A stretch of 64,000 nucleotides of DNA from a bacterium (GCA_004297985.1 SCRA01000033.1:17487-81486), one strand, 5' to 3'; shown: positions 44,656 through 54,097, counted from the first letter of the stretch. Numbers and translations are program-made. Notes: generated by a model not told the origin, from the letters alone.

Positions 44656-45419
44656 GAGCGGTGGTTCTCGCGGGCGGACCAGCCGACGATGAAGTTGCCA
44701 AGCTCCAGCCCGGGGCGGCGAGCAAAGCATTCGTACGGGTGGCGGGGTTGACGCTGGTGGAGCGGGTACTGCGCGGGCTGCGCGAAGCGGAGACCATCGA
44801 CGCGATCCGCGTCGTTGCCCCCAAAGAGGCGTTCGGCCACCCTGCGCTCACCGGCGTGGAGGTCCGCCCTTCGGGGGAGCGGATGGTCGAGAGCCTGCGC
44901 AGCGCGCTGGAGGACCTCGATCCCCAGACCGCGGTGCTCGCCACAGCCAGCGACGTGGCCCTGCTCTCAGGCGAAGTCGTCGATGCCTTCGTGCGCGATG
45001 CCACGGCGCTGGACGCCGATCTCGTCTACGCCATGGTACGCCGTGAGACGCATCTGGCCCGCTACCCGGAGCTCCCGCACACCTGGGCGCCGCTGCGCGA
45101 AGGCACCTTCTGCGGCGGCGGCTTCGTGCTGCTCAAGCCGCGCGCGCTGCCCAGCATCTTCGAGGCGGTGGAGACCTTCGGCGCGGCCCGCAAGAGCCCA
45201 CTGCGGCTGGCACGCTTGTTGGGGTGGGGAACGATCTGGCGCTTCGCGCTGCGTCGCCTGAGCGTGGCCTACGTCGAGCGCCGCGTTCGCGGGCTGACGG
45301 GCATCGATGCGCGCGCGCTGGAATGCCGTTACGCCGAGGCCGCGGTCAACGTCGACCGGGCAAGCGACGTCGCTGCCGTGGAGTCACTCATCGCACAGCG
45401 GCGCACGCCCGTCCCGTAA
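44652..45419 (+). CDS. NTP-transferase domain protein (MobA/IspD-like fold)
   Basis: A 255-residue nucleotidyltransferase with a Rossmann-like NTP-binding start MRAVVLAGGPADDEVAKLQPG and ASKAFVRVAGLTLVERVLRGL, plus TASDVALLSGEVVDAFV. The GxGxRMG loop of true IspD is altered, so it is not a safe IspD. It is coupled to ispE by an ATGA overlap, which raises the possibility of a role in the same pathway or in cofactor or sugar-nucleotide synthesis. Its exact substrate is unknown. Confidence 0.75.
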   Translation: MRAVVLAGGPADDEVAKLQPGAASKAFVRVAGLTLVERVLRGLREAETIDAIRVVAPKEAFGHPALTGVEVRPSGERMVESLRSALEDLDPQTAVLATASDVALLSGEVVDAFVRDATALDADLVYAMVRRETHLARYPELPHTWAPLREGTFCGGGFVLLKPRALPSIFEAVETFGAARKSPLRLARLLGWGTIWRFALRRLSVAYVERRVRGLTGIDARALECRYAEAAVNVDRASDVAAVESLIAQRRTPVP

Positions 45420-45440
45420 TGGGGCGGGCGCGCGGCTCGG

Positions 45441-46514
45441 CTAAGGAATCGTACGGCGGCCGATCTGGTTGGCCCTAGCCTCGGTGAACCAGAGCGCATT
45501 GTCGGGCCCGATCACGGCGGAGGTCGGATTGCTCGAACTCGTGGGGATTCCGTACTCCGTGATCGCCGGAGTCGCCGACGGCGTCGGCGCAGGCGGCACG
45601 ACGTTGGCCACCTGGTTCGCACCAGACTCGAGCAGCCAGAGCGTGTTGGTGGTCGGCGCCGTGACGATTCCATCGGGGAGGCTTCTGCTCACCGTGGGCA
45701 ACGCGTATTCGGTGATCGCGCCGGCCGTGGTGATCTGCGCGACGCGCCCGATGGTGTACTCCGTGAACCACAGCGTGTTCGAGCCCGCCGGTCCCGAGGT
45801 GATAAATGCGGGGCCGCTGGGGGAGCTGGGCGTGCTGAACTCGGTGATCGCGCCGGCCGGCGTGATTTGGCCGATCTTACCTTGGGTCTGCAGGGTGTTG
45901 GGGGCGGCGGCCGACTCCGTGAACCAGAGGTTGCCATCCGGTCCGGCGGTGATGCTCACGGGCCACGCTGCGGCCGTTGGAATCGGGTATTCGGTGATCA
46001 CCCCGCTGGTGGTGATGCGTCCGATCTTGTCGGCATTGGCCTCGGTAAACCACAGATTGCCGTCGGGGCCCGCGGTGATCCCGAAGGGATCGCTGCCGGC
46101 GGCCGGCAAGGGGTACTCACCGACCATCGTTCCGCTGGTCGAGATCCGGCCGATCTTGTTCCCGTTACCCTCGGTGAACCAGAGGTTTCCGTCCGGCCCC
46201 GCTGCGATACCGTAGGGCTGGCTGCTGGCAGTGGGAATGGGGTAGTCCGCTATCGCCCCGCCGACGGTGATCTTGCCGATCTTGTTGCCGGCGTTCTCCG
46301 TGAACCAGAGATTGTTGTCGGGTCCCTTGGTGATTCCGTAGGGCACACTGTTCGACGTGGTGATCGCGTACTCGTTGTAGCCGGTGGGCGTCGGCGTAGG
46401 ACTCCCCACGGGAGTCGGCGAGGGGGACGGGGAGAGGACGGACGAGCCGCCGCCGCAGGCCGCCAGAGCGGCCGCGAGCACGAGCCCGCCCAGCGCAAGG
46501 CCAAAGGATCGCAA
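45441..46514 (-). CDS. Vgb-like beta-propeller lipoprotein
   Basis: A 357-residue lipoprotein with repeated propeller blades. The signal peptide ends in a lipobox (LAAALAAC), followed by a Pro/Ser/Thr-rich linker, then seven or so repeats of the type ITAGPDGNLWFTEANADKIG (several blades contain LWFTE). This resembles virginiamycin B lyase (streptogramin lyase) and related SMP-30-like propellers; actual lyase activity is not implied. TTG 46514 is chosen because AGGAGG lies nine bases upstream; an ATG at 46562 would extend it needlessly. Confidence 0.85.
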   Translation of the reverse strand: MRSFGLALGGLVLAAALAACGGGSSVLSPSPSPTPVGSPTPTPTGYNEYAITTSNSVPYGITKGPDNNLWFTENAGNKIGKITVGGAIADYPIPTASSQPYGIAAGPDGNLWFTEGNGNKIGRISTSGTMVGEYPLPAAGSDPFGITAGPDGNLWFTEANADKIGRITTSGVITEYPIPTAAAWPVSITAGPDGNLWFTESAAAPNTLQTQGKIGQITPAGAITEFSTPSSPSGPAFITSGPAGSNTLWFTEYTIGRVAQITTAGAITEYALPTVSRSLPDGIVTAPTTNTLWLLESGANQVANVVPPAPTPSATPAITEYGIPTSSSNPTSAVIGPDNALWFTEARANQIGRRTIP

Positions 46515-46615
46515 GCGAAGAGACCTCCTACGTGTACCGAGTACGGACCACGAGCGCGTCACCGCGCCCGAGGGCCGCGCCTTCGGCCCAGGGCGGCTCG
46601 GCTCCTAGGGAAGCG

Positions 46616-47182
46616 CTAAGCCCCGCTCCAGCGGGCGAAGAGATCGTGCTCGACGCCCAATTGGTCGAGCGCCTTGCCGACCGTGTGGTTGACCACATCG
46701 TCGATGGTCTTGGGGCGCGTGTAGAAACCGACGATCGGCGGCAGGATGATCGCTCCGATCTCGGCGAGTTGAACGAGCATGCGCAAGTGGCCGAGATGGA
46801 GCGGCGTCTCGCGTACCACCAGCACCAGCGGCCGGCGTTCCTTGAGCGTGACGTCGGCGGCGCGCGCCAAGAGATTGTCGTTGTACGAATGGGCGACCGC
46901 CGAGGCCGTCTTCATCGAGCACGGCACGACGATCATACCCGCCGTCAAGAATGAGCCGCTGGAGATGGCCGCCGCGAGGTTCTCCTGACGATATACCACG
47001 TCGGCGAGGCGCTCGAGGTCCGCCGCTGTGCACCCGGGGGCCTCCAACTCCAGCGTGCGCGGGGCCTCTTTGCTCATCACCAGGTGCGTCTCGACGTCTG
47101 CGACGTCGCGCAATGCCTCGAGCGTACGGATCGCCAACAGGCTGCCGCTGGCACCGGTCACCCCCACGACGATCTTTCGCAT
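46616..47182 (-). CDS. ubiX: UbiX-type flavin prenyltransferase
   Basis: An FMN-dependent prenyltransferase (188 residues) making prenylated FMN for UbiD-type decarboxylases. It has VVGVTGASGSLLAIRTLEAL, then IVVPCSMKTASAVAHSYNDNL and the C-terminal segment IILPPIVGFYTRPKTIDDVVNHTVGKALD. No ubiD is in the window. It is divergent from the nuclease-helicase operon. Confidence 0.94.
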   Translation of the reverse strand: MRKIVVGVTGASGSLLAIRTLEALRDVADVETHLVMSKEAPRTLELEAPGCTAADLERLADVVYRQENLAAAISSGSFLTAGMIVVPCSMKTASAVAHSYNDNLLARAADVTLKERRPLVLVVRETPLHLGHLRMLVQLAEIGAIILPPIVGFYTRPKTIDDVVNHTVGKALDQLGVEHDLFARWSGA

Positions 47183-47222
47183 GCCCCTGGGATTCGCGCC
47201 GACGCGCGAGAACCCTTAGTGC

Positions 47223-48173
47223 GTGAGCGCGCTACCCGAACGTCCATCCCCTGGAGTCTTTGCCGATCTGCCCGCCGACCCGCCCCAGCCCTTCACGGCC
47301 TCTCGTCCGTACTTCAGCGCCTCACAGCTCAACACGTACGCCGGCTGCCCGCGGCAGTACTTCTTCCGTTATCTCTGCGACGCCGTCGAAGACGACGGAA
47401 CCTACTTCACGCTCTACGGCACGCTGGTTCACCGCGCCCTCGAACGGTTCCACGAGGAGTACAGACGTCCGCACGAGGGCGACCCTACGACGATGGAGCA
47501 GCGGTTGACGACACTGGTCGACGACGTCTTTCGCGCCGCGGCGGGGGAGTTCACCTGGGCGGTGCAAGCCGAGTTGGGAAGGCTCAAGGCGCGCCGCGTG
47601 GCGCGCCGCTACGTGCGGTGGCTGGTTGAGCGCGCGCGCCGTGAGCCCTTCGAAGTGATGGCCATCGAAGGGCGTCAAGTGCTCGATCTCGACGGCTTCA
47701 CCTTCGTCGGCTACATCGACCGCCTCGACCGCTCGCTCGAGAGCGGGGAGGTCACCATCGTCGACTACAAGACCGGCAGCATCCCGGAGAGCGCCCACGC
47801 CTATCGCGAGAAGATCAACACCGGGCGCGACTTTCAGTTGCCGTTCTACTACTGGGCGCGCCGCGCGCAAGGCGACCGCGTGGCCAGCCTCGCGCTCATC
47901 CAATTGAAGGATCCGCGCCTGCCCGTCGAGCCGCTGGAGGTGCGCATCACGCAGCTTGCGCCGCGTCGCCCCGATTTTCGCTCGAGGAACGGCGTCGTCA
48001 CCGAAGACGAGCTCGAGCAGAGCCGCCGTTCGATGATCGAGATCTGCACTCGCATCGCGCGAACGGGCATCGAGCACTACGACGTCGGCGACGATCCGCC
48101 GTGCCAGTATTGCGTCTATGCGCGCGCCTGTCGCGAGCGCCCCGCGCCCGCAGCCGCGGCGTTCGCGCGATGA
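47223..48173 (+). CDS. RecB-family PD-(D/E)XK nuclease with Fe-S-type cysteines
   Basis: A 316-residue stand-alone nuclease. Catalytic motifs are the Asp in FVGYIDRLDR, VDYKTGSIPE and QLPFYYWARR (QxxxY). Four cysteines, one in YAGCPRQYFFRYL and three in PPCQYCVYARAC, have the arrangement that holds a [4Fe-4S] cluster in AddB and Cas4. GTG 47223 is the start. It overlaps the helicase-like gene that follows by four bases (ATGA), suggesting a complex like AddAB/AdnAB with the nuclease on a separate subunit. Confidence 0.88.
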   Translation: MSALPERPSPGVFADLPADPPQPFTASRPYFSASQLNTYAGCPRQYFFRYLCDAVEDDGTYFTLYGTLVHRALERFHEEYRRPHEGDPTTMEQRLTTLVDDVFRAAAGEFTWAVQAELGRLKARRVARRYVRWLVERARREPFEVMAIEGRQVLDLDGFTFVGYIDRLDRSLESGEVTIVDYKTGSIPESAHAYREKINTGRDFQLPFYYWARRAQGDRVASLALIQLKDPRLPVEPLEVRITQLAPRRPDFRSRNGVVTEDELEQSRRSMIEICTRIARTGIEHYDVGDDPPCQYCVYARACRERPAPAAAAFAR

Positions 48174-50287
48174 GCGTCGAGAACGAGGTCCCCGCCGCGC
48201 TGATCGACGGGCTCGACGCCGCACAGCGAGTTGCCGTCGAGTCGCCGTTCGACGTTGCGCTCCAGGTGATCGGCGCCCCAGGCAGCGGGAAGAGCGAGGT
48301 CCTCGCGCGGCGCATCGTTCGCGCCGTCGACTCCTCGCTTGGCGTGCTGGTGATCGCCCAGGGCGAAGGCGCTCGACGCTCCCTCGTGGCGCGCCTGCGC
48401 TCGCTGGGCTGCGAAAGCGTGCACGTAGAGCGCTTCGACGACCTCGCGTTGCGGCTCGCGGGCAGATCGACGCTCGCGCATCTCGAAGCCCAGCGTATCT
48501 TCGAGCGTTGTATCGAGCCGCTCTTCGCCTTGGCTTGGCCGGAGTTCGAGCGGGGCGAGATCGACGCGCAGCAGCCGGGCCTAGGATGGCCGGAGCGCTT
48601 CCGCGAGGACGCGTTCGCGTTGATTCTCAAACTCCACGAGGCGGGCATCACGCCGCAGGCATTCCTCGAAGGGGCGCGGCGCGGCGCGGCGTCGTTCTAC
48701 GGTCACGTCGCGCTGGATCTCGACGAGGCCACGCTCGCCGCCCAGCGTCGGCGCGAGCTCGAGCTGGCCGGCGTGCTCGCGCGCCTCTATCGAGCGTTTC
48801 TCGATGCCGTGACCGAGGCGGGCACGCAGACGACGTCCGCGCTCTACGCCGCTCTCGCCGACCGCTTGGCCGAGAATCCCTCTCTCGCGCAGAGCCATCG
48901 CCGTGCATACCCGCTCTGCGTCGTGGACGACGTACATGCCTGCCGGGTGCGCGAGCTCACGCTGCTGCGTTTGCTCTACGGAGAAGAGATGCGTGGTGTG
49001 ACGCTGGCGGGCGTGGCGGCCGTCGAAGGCGTAGCCGAGGCCGCGCTGACGGTGAGCTTGCAGAGTGCCCATCGCACGCCAAGCCGCCTGGAGACCACGC
49101 TCTACCGCGCCGTGGACGCGCGAGACGAGGCCCGGTTCGTGGCCGATGAGATTGCGCGCCTCACGCACGAGCGCGGCATCCCGCTGGGCGAGATCGCCGT
49201 GGCCGCACGCGAGATCCGCGGCACGGCAGCCGTGGCGTGCGAATTAGCCGCTCGCGACATCCCCTACCAATATCTCGGCAGTACGAGCCTCTTCGACGAC
49301 GCCATCGTCTTGGATATTCTCTCGCTGGCCGGGGCCGCATGGAATCCGCGCGATGGCGTGCGCATGCTGCGCACCCTCCAAGTACCGCCGATCGCCCTCT
49401 CGGACGCCTCGCTCTACCGCCTGTGCGGGTTGCCCCCGGGTCCGCAAGCGGCGCTCTTCGAGGAGTTGGAACGCGGCGAGCGCGGCGCTCGGCGAGCGGA
49501 GCGCGGCGATCGCCTGGCGCGCAACGTGCTCGAAGGTCTGGTCGACGAGCAGCTCTCGGAAGGTGCTCGGGCGCGCGTTCAAGCACTGCGCGCGGCGCTG
49601 CCGCGCTGGCGTGCATGGACGCAGGAGTTGGATCTCGAGGCGCTCCTAGCGCGGATCGCCGGCGAGAGCGGCATGTTGGCGTGGATCGACCGTTGCCCCA
49701 AGGCACTGGCCCGTCATCACCGCCGCCAGCTTACCCGCTTGTTGGCGCAAGCGCGCAACTTCGCGCTCGCCCATCCTAGAACAGGGATCGAGAGCTTTCT
49801 CGAAGAGGCTAACGACTTGGCCGACCGCGATGCGGCGCTGCCGCACGACCTGCCGCTCGAGCCGGATGCCGTAGCGTTGCTTGCGGCCGAGGAGACGTAC
49901 GGCTTCGAGTTCGAGGCGCTCTTCGCCATCGGCGCGCACGCGCGCTCCTTTCCGCGCTACTACTCGCCGCCGAGCTTTTACTACAGCCCTCGATACGGCC
50001 TCATCGCGCGTGAAAACCTGGAAGACGGCGGCGATGCGCAAACAGCAAAGTTCTCCTGGTACTTCGCCAAGCAGCGGGTTGCCGAGAAGTACTACGAGCG
50101 TGAGCGCTCGCTCTTTGCGGCAGTGCTGGCGCGAGCTCGCTCGCTGCTCTACGTCACGGCATACGGCCGTGCGACGCGCGCGCTGCGCAATCCCGAGTTT
50201 CTCGAGGAGCTCCGCGCAACGCACGAGGACGGCGTGCGCGACGTGACGCAGAGGGTTCGGAGCTCGACGACGCGCACTCTGGGGTGA
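48170..50287 (+). CDS. UvrD/RecB-like helicase with degenerate motifs
   Basis: A 705-residue superfamily-1 helicase-like protein. Walker A is IGAPGSGKSEVLARR. The Walker B/motif II region reads VVDDVHACRVRELTLL, where typical UvrD has DEFQD. Later the protein has FEFEALFAIGAHARSFPR in the motif V position and LFAAVLARARSLLYVTAYG in the motif VI position, both poorer than consensus. There is no nuclease domain here; the preceding coupled gene supplies one. It overlaps the following GNAT gene by one base (TGATG). It is probably a recombinational-repair component, possibly with weak or lost ATPase activity. Confidence 0.82.
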   Translation: MSVENEVPAALIDGLDAAQRVAVESPFDVALQVIGAPGSGKSEVLARRIVRAVDSSLGVLVIAQGEGARRSLVARLRSLGCESVHVERFDDLALRLAGRSTLAHLEAQRIFERCIEPLFALAWPEFERGEIDAQQPGLGWPERFREDAFALILKLHEAGITPQAFLEGARRGAASFYGHVALDLDEATLAAQRRRELELAGVLARLYRAFLDAVTEAGTQTTSALYAALADRLAENPSLAQSHRRAYPLCVVDDVHACRVRELTLLRLLYGEEMRGVTLAGVAAVEGVAEAALTVSLQSAHRTPSRLETTLYRAVDARDEARFVADEIARLTHERGIPLGEIAVAAREIRGTAAVACELAARDIPYQYLGSTSLFDDAIVLDILSLAGAAWNPRDGVRMLRTLQVPPIALSDASLYRLCGLPPGPQAALFEELERGERGARRAERGDRLARNVLEGLVDEQLSEGARARVQALRAALPRWRAWTQELDLEALLARIAGESGMLAWIDRCPKALARHHRRQLTRLLAQARNFALAHPRTGIESFLEEANDLADRDAALPHDLPLEPDAVALLAAEETYGFEFEALFAIGAHARSFPRYYSPPSFYYSPRYGLIARENLEDGGDAQTAKFSWYFAKQRVAEKYYERERSLFAAVLARARSLLYVTAYGRATRALRNPEFLEELRATHEDGVRDVTQRVRSSTTRTLG

Positions 50288-51294
50288 TGGATCCGTTACC
50301 GCAGCCGCAGGATCTGGTGCGCCTCGAACGGTTGAACGCCGAGGAGGTTGCGACGTACGTGCTCCCCGAGACGTTCAAGCTCTGGGGTAACGAACGTCCC
50401 TACGAGCAGTACGTCGCCGATCTGCACGAGATCGAGCGCAGCTCTTTCGGAAGACGGTCGTTCAGCTTCTGCGGCGTGCGCGACGAGCACGGGAACGTGA
50501 TGAGCTGCTTCAAGCGATACGGGCGCGAGGCGACGTGGGATGGACGCCGCCTGCACGCCGTCGGTATCGGCGCCGTCTTCACGCTCCCCGGCGAGCGCAG
50601 GCGTGGCCTGGCCTCGCTGATGCTCGGCGCCTCTCTCGACCGGGAGCGCCAAGAGGGAAGCGACCTCGCCTTCCTCTTCTCCGACGTTCACCCCGCCTTT
50701 TACGAGCGCCTCGGCTTCGTGGCATTGCCCTCGCGCAGCTTCACCGTACGTGCCTCGTCGCTGCAGCGCGGCCGCGCAACGATCTCTACCATGGAGGACA
50801 GCGACATCGGCGGCGTGCGCAAATGCTACGATGCCGGCGTGGCACGCCGCCCGTTCGCCCTCGTGCGCACGCCCGTGATCTGGGACGTGATCCGTATGCG
50901 CGAGCGGCAGGACGAAATCTCGCCCGCACATCGCTTCGCACAGCCGGTGCGGCTGGTGGTGCGCGAGGGGCGCACGGTGCGCGCCTACGTCAAAGGCTGG
51001 CGCCAGCCGCGGCGCGACGCCTACGTGCTCGACGAGATGGGGGCGCTCGAGGGATACGAAGAGCTCCTGCCCACGTTGCTCTCCGCCGCTATCGGCGATC
51101 TGGGCAAGGTCGCCGGCTGGCTGCCGCCTGAGCCTGAGCGCGGCGCGCTCCCTCGCGGCAGCGTCAAGCGCCGCGCGAACGCAGTGCTCATGGTCGCGCC
51201 GCTCTCGCGGGCGGCACAAGCGCTCTGGCAGCAGCACGGTCCGCCGATCGTTCACGCCGCCTCGGACCCGCTCTGGTCGACGGATCACATCTAG
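50287..51294 (+). CDS. GNAT acetyltransferase, Eis-like
   Basis: A 335-residue protein with an N-terminal acetyl-CoA-binding GNAT domain (AVGIGAVFTLPGERRRGLASLMLGASLDRE), a second divergent acetyltransferase half and a C-terminal part suggestive of Eis-type proteins. The substrate is unknown; Eis acetylates amines on antibiotics and proteins. ATG 50287 overlaps the helicase stop (TGATG), so it is on the same transcript, although a functional link to DNA repair is unclear. Confidence 0.75.
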   Translation: MDPLPQPQDLVRLERLNAEEVATYVLPETFKLWGNERPYEQYVADLHEIERSSFGRRSFSFCGVRDEHGNVMSCFKRYGREATWDGRRLHAVGIGAVFTLPGERRRGLASLMLGASLDRERQEGSDLAFLFSDVHPAFYERLGFVALPSRSFTVRASSLQRGRATISTMEDSDIGGVRKCYDAGVARRPFALVRTPVIWDVIRMRERQDEISPAHRFAQPVRLVVREGRTVRAYVKGWRQPRRDAYVLDEMGALEGYEELLPTLLSAAIGDLGKVAGWLPPEPERGALPRGSVKRRANAVLMVAPLSRAAQALWQQHGPPIVHAASDPLWSTDHI

Positions 51295-51311
51295 GAGCCT
51301 GTCGGGTTATC

Positions 51312-52364
51312 CTAGGCGCGAAAGAGAGATATCTGCTCCGGTGGGTGCTCCACCAGACTCGCGACGCGCGTGCCGATCAGGCGCACCGCGCGGCCGTTCA
51401 GCGCCGCGCGCCGCAGGCAGTGAGCGGCGGCGCCGTAGATCACCGCGGCGCGATCGGTCGGCTGGGCGAGCGTCGTCTGCCGCCCAAGCACGCTGAAGTC
51501 GGAGAGCTTGATCTTCACCCCGACGGTGAAGGCGCGTAACTCACGCTTGCGCAGGCGCTCCTCCAGCTCGGCGGCCTGCGCGCGCACGACCTGCAGCAGG
51601 GTCGCCGGAGAACGCTCATCGTACTCGAACGTCTCCTCGCTGGAGATGGAACGTACCTCGTCGTCCTCCACCACGAGGCGTGCATCGATGCCCAAGGCCA
51701 GATCGCGGAAGGCGGGCCCGCCGCGGCCGAAGAGCTCGACGGCGCGCTCGTCGGAGAGCGCCCCTACCTGTCCCACGCGCTCGATGCCCAGCTCGCGCAG
51801 CCGCCGCTCCGTCTTCGGCCCCACGCCCCAGAGCCGGCCCACGGGCTTCTCCGCAAGATAGACGGCCTCGCTCCCCGGCGTCACTACCACCAGACCATCG
51901 GGTTTGCCGTCGTCGCTGGCGATCTTCGCCACCATCTTTCCGCCGGCTACGCCCGCGGAGAGTGTCAAGCCGGTCTGTGCGCGCACGCGTTCCTTGAGCG
52001 CGCGCGCCGCCTGCGCAGCCTCGTCGATCGTGACCGTGCCGAGATCGAGAAACGCTTCGTCCAGCGAGAGACGCTCCACAGCACGCGCCACCTCGCGGGC
52101 AAGGGCGAAGACGGCGGCGCTGGCTGCCTTGTACGCCTCGAAGTTCGGCGGCACGACGATCAGCTCGGGACAACGCTCGAGTGCTTGATAGAGCGGCATC
52201 GCGCTGTGCACACCGTACGGACGCGCCTCGTAGGACGCCGTCAGCACCACCGAGCGGCGGCCGCTGTGCGAGACCGCCACCGGCTTGCCATGCAGCACGG
52301 GATCGTCGCGCTGGGCAACGCTTGCATAGAAGGCATCGAGATCGACGTGGACGACGACGCTCAC
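51312..52364 (-). CDS. dinB: DNA polymerase IV
   Basis: A Y-family translesion polymerase (350 residues). Catalytic motifs are HVDLDAFYASVAQRDDP near the N-terminus and SLDEAFLDL near residue 100; the finger region YGVHSAMPLYQALERCPEL follows the family. The C-terminal little-finger domain is present, and there is no recognised beta-clamp motif beyond EQISLFRA at the extreme C-terminus (QxSLF fits clamp binding). It overlaps the nfo start by four bases. It is paired with nfo on the minus strand. Confidence 0.95.
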   Translation of the reverse strand: MSVVVHVDLDAFYASVAQRDDPVLHGKPVAVSHSGRRSVVLTASYEARPYGVHSAMPLYQALERCPELIVVPPNFEAYKAASAAVFALAREVARAVERLSLDEAFLDLGTVTIDEAAQAARALKERVRAQTGLTLSAGVAGGKMVAKIASDDGKPDGLVVVTPGSEAVYLAEKPVGRLWGVGPKTERRLRELGIERVGQVGALSDERAVELFGRGGPAFRDLALGIDARLVVEDDEVRSISSEETFEYDERSPATLLQVVRAQAAELEERLRKRELRAFTVGVKIKLSDFSVLGRQTTLAQPTDRAAVIYGAAAHCLRRAALNGRAVRLIGTRVASLVEHPPEQISLFRA

Positions 52365-53194
52365 CTGAGGATGCTTCGCAGGGCGGCCACGTTACGCTCG
52401 TCTTCGGCGCGCTCGCCGGGCGTCTCCAAGACGGCGATCTTCTCGCGCAGCTCGGCGTGGTTGAGCAGCGCCGCGAAGCCGCCCGTGCCGATCAATCCCT
52501 CGCCGATGTGGTGGTGGCGGTCGCGCTGGCCGCCCAGCGGAACGAGCGTGTCGTTGACGTGGAGCATCTTCACACGCGCGATGCCGACGTCGCGCTCCAC
52601 GTGGTCGAGGAACGCTTCGACGCCCGGCGCATCGTCGATCTTGTAGCCGGCGGCCCATGCATGTGCCGTATCGATGCAGACGGCAAGTTGCGGATGATCG
52701 ACCTCGCGCAGAAAGCCGCCCAGTTCCTCGAGCGTACCGCCGACCAGGTTCCCAGCACCGGCGCTGTTCTCCATCACCAGATAGACGCCCGGGCGGATGG
52801 CATCGAGAAGCTCGCTCAGCATGCGGCAAACCTGCAGGTGGCCATCAGCGCGCTCGCGCCGGCCATACGACCCGAGGTGCGTGTTGACGTAGGCGATGTC
52901 GCCGCTGGATGCCAGCGCAAGATCGTGCGCGATCAGCGCCAGCGAGGCGGCAAGGTGATCCTCGCGCTCCGTCGCGAGGTTGACCAGGTACGAGGTGTGG
53001 ATGGCGCTGGGCAGCAGGTCGTGCTCTCGGCGTAACGCCGCAAACCGTGCCCAGGCCTCAGGCTTGGGATCGGTGATGCGGAATCCGCGCGGATTGCCGC
53101 TGAAGAATTGGATGGTGCGGCAGCCAAGCTCCGCGGCATAGGTGACGGCCTTCTCATACCCCTTGCCGACCGGCGTATGAAGGCCGAATCTCAT
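52361..53194 (-). CDS. nfo: Endonuclease IV
   Basis: An AP endonuclease (277 residues) with a TIM barrel. Metal-ligand residues are in THLGSYGRRE, LVMENSAGAGN, VCIDTAHAWAAGYKID and HVNDTLVPLGGQRDRHHHIGEGLIG, the trinuclear zinc-site pattern. ATG 53194 (MRFGLHTPVG) is the start; upstream in-frame codons are not family-like. dinB follows and overlaps it, so translesion synthesis and abasic-site repair genes share a transcript. Confidence 0.95.
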   Translation of the reverse strand: MRFGLHTPVGKGYEKAVTYAAELGCRTIQFFSGNPRGFRITDPKPEAWARFAALRREHDLLPSAIHTSYLVNLATEREDHLAASLALIAHDLALASSGDIAYVNTHLGSYGRRERADGHLQVCRMLSELLDAIRPGVYLVMENSAGAGNLVGGTLEELGGFLREVDHPQLAVCIDTAHAWAAGYKIDDAPGVEAFLDHVERDVGIARVKMLHVNDTLVPLGGQRDRHHHIGEGLIGTGGFAALLNHAELREKIAVLETPGERAEDERNVAALRSILR

Positions 53195-53281
53195 CGTCGC
53201 CGGCGCTCTCTTCGAACGACTCACGGCGCCTGCCCTTCGCCCTGCAGGGGCGAACGCCCCTGGCGCGCTACACATGCCACC

Positions 53282-54097
53282 ATGCAGCCGCGCAGCGTGC
53301 CCGCGGGCGTCCCGAGCTTTCCCATCGGCCTAGGATGCTATCCGATGTCGGAGCACTTCCGCCCGATCGACGACGCCGTTTCGGAGCGCGCCATTCACGC
53401 AGCGCACGATGCCGGAGTGCGCCTCTTCGACACGGCCGACGCCTACGGACCCGAGCACAACGAGCGCCTGTTACAGCGTGCGCTGCGCGGGCGCGACGCG
53501 TTCGTCGCCACCAAAGGCGGCTTCGTACGCCCCGGCGGCGCATGGGTCTGCGATGGCCGCCCCGAGCATCTGCGCCTCGCCTGCGAAGGGAGCCTGCGCC
53601 GGCTGAAGCGCGAGCGCATCGATCTCTACCAGCTCCACGCCCCCGATCCCACCGTGCCGATCGAGGAGAGCGTCGGCGCGCTCGAAGAGCTGCGGGGCGA
53701 GGGGAAGATCGCGCGCATCGGGCTCTCGAACGTCAGCGTGGCCGAGATCGAGGCGGCGCGCAAGGTCGCTTCGATCGCCAGCGTACAGAACGAGCTCAAC
53801 GTCTCGCTCCAAGGTGATCTGCACGACGTCGTTCCCTACTGCGAGCGGCAGGGCATCCTCTATTTAGCCTACTCCCCTCTGCATGAAGGCGCCTTTCGCG
53901 TCCCGCGCGTCCGTCATCTCGCGAGCGTCCACCGAGTACCCCCGGCGGCCGTGGCGCTAGCTTGGCTGTTGACGCTCTCGCCGTCGATTCTGCCGATTCC
54001 CGGTACACAAGACCCTGCGCATGCGCGCGAGAACGCCGAGCGCGCCCGCTGGTTCACGCTGACCGCGCACGAAACACGCGAGCTGACGACACGCTGA
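53282..54097 (+). CDS. Aldo/keto reductase
   Basis: A 271-residue NADPH-dependent aldo/keto reductase. The tetrad is represented by Asp and Tyr in FDTADAYGPEHNE, Lys in VATKGGF and His in YQLHAPDP. NADPH-site residues are in PIPGTQDPAHARENA. ATG 53282 is the start. It is divergent from nfo with 87 bases between, and its stop overlaps the next start (TGATG). The substrate is unknown. Confidence 0.9.
   Translation: MQPRSVPAGVPSFPIGLGCYPMSEHFRPIDDAVSERAIHAAHDAGVRLFDTADAYGPEHNERLLQRALRGRDAFVATKGGFVRPGGAWVCDGRPEHLRLACEGSLRRLKRERIDLYQLHAPDPTVPIEESVGALEELRGEGKIARIGLSNVSVAEIEAARKVASIASVQNELNVSLQGDLHDVVPYCERQGILYLAYSPLHEGAFRVPRVRHLASVHRVPPAAVALAWLLTLSPSILPIPGTQDPAHARENAERARWFTLTAHETRELTTR

Noticed and set aside
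44652..45419. Naming this gene ispD because it is coupled to ispE
   Set aside because: The nucleotide-binding loop lacks the usual GxGxRMG pattern, so only the fold is claimed.
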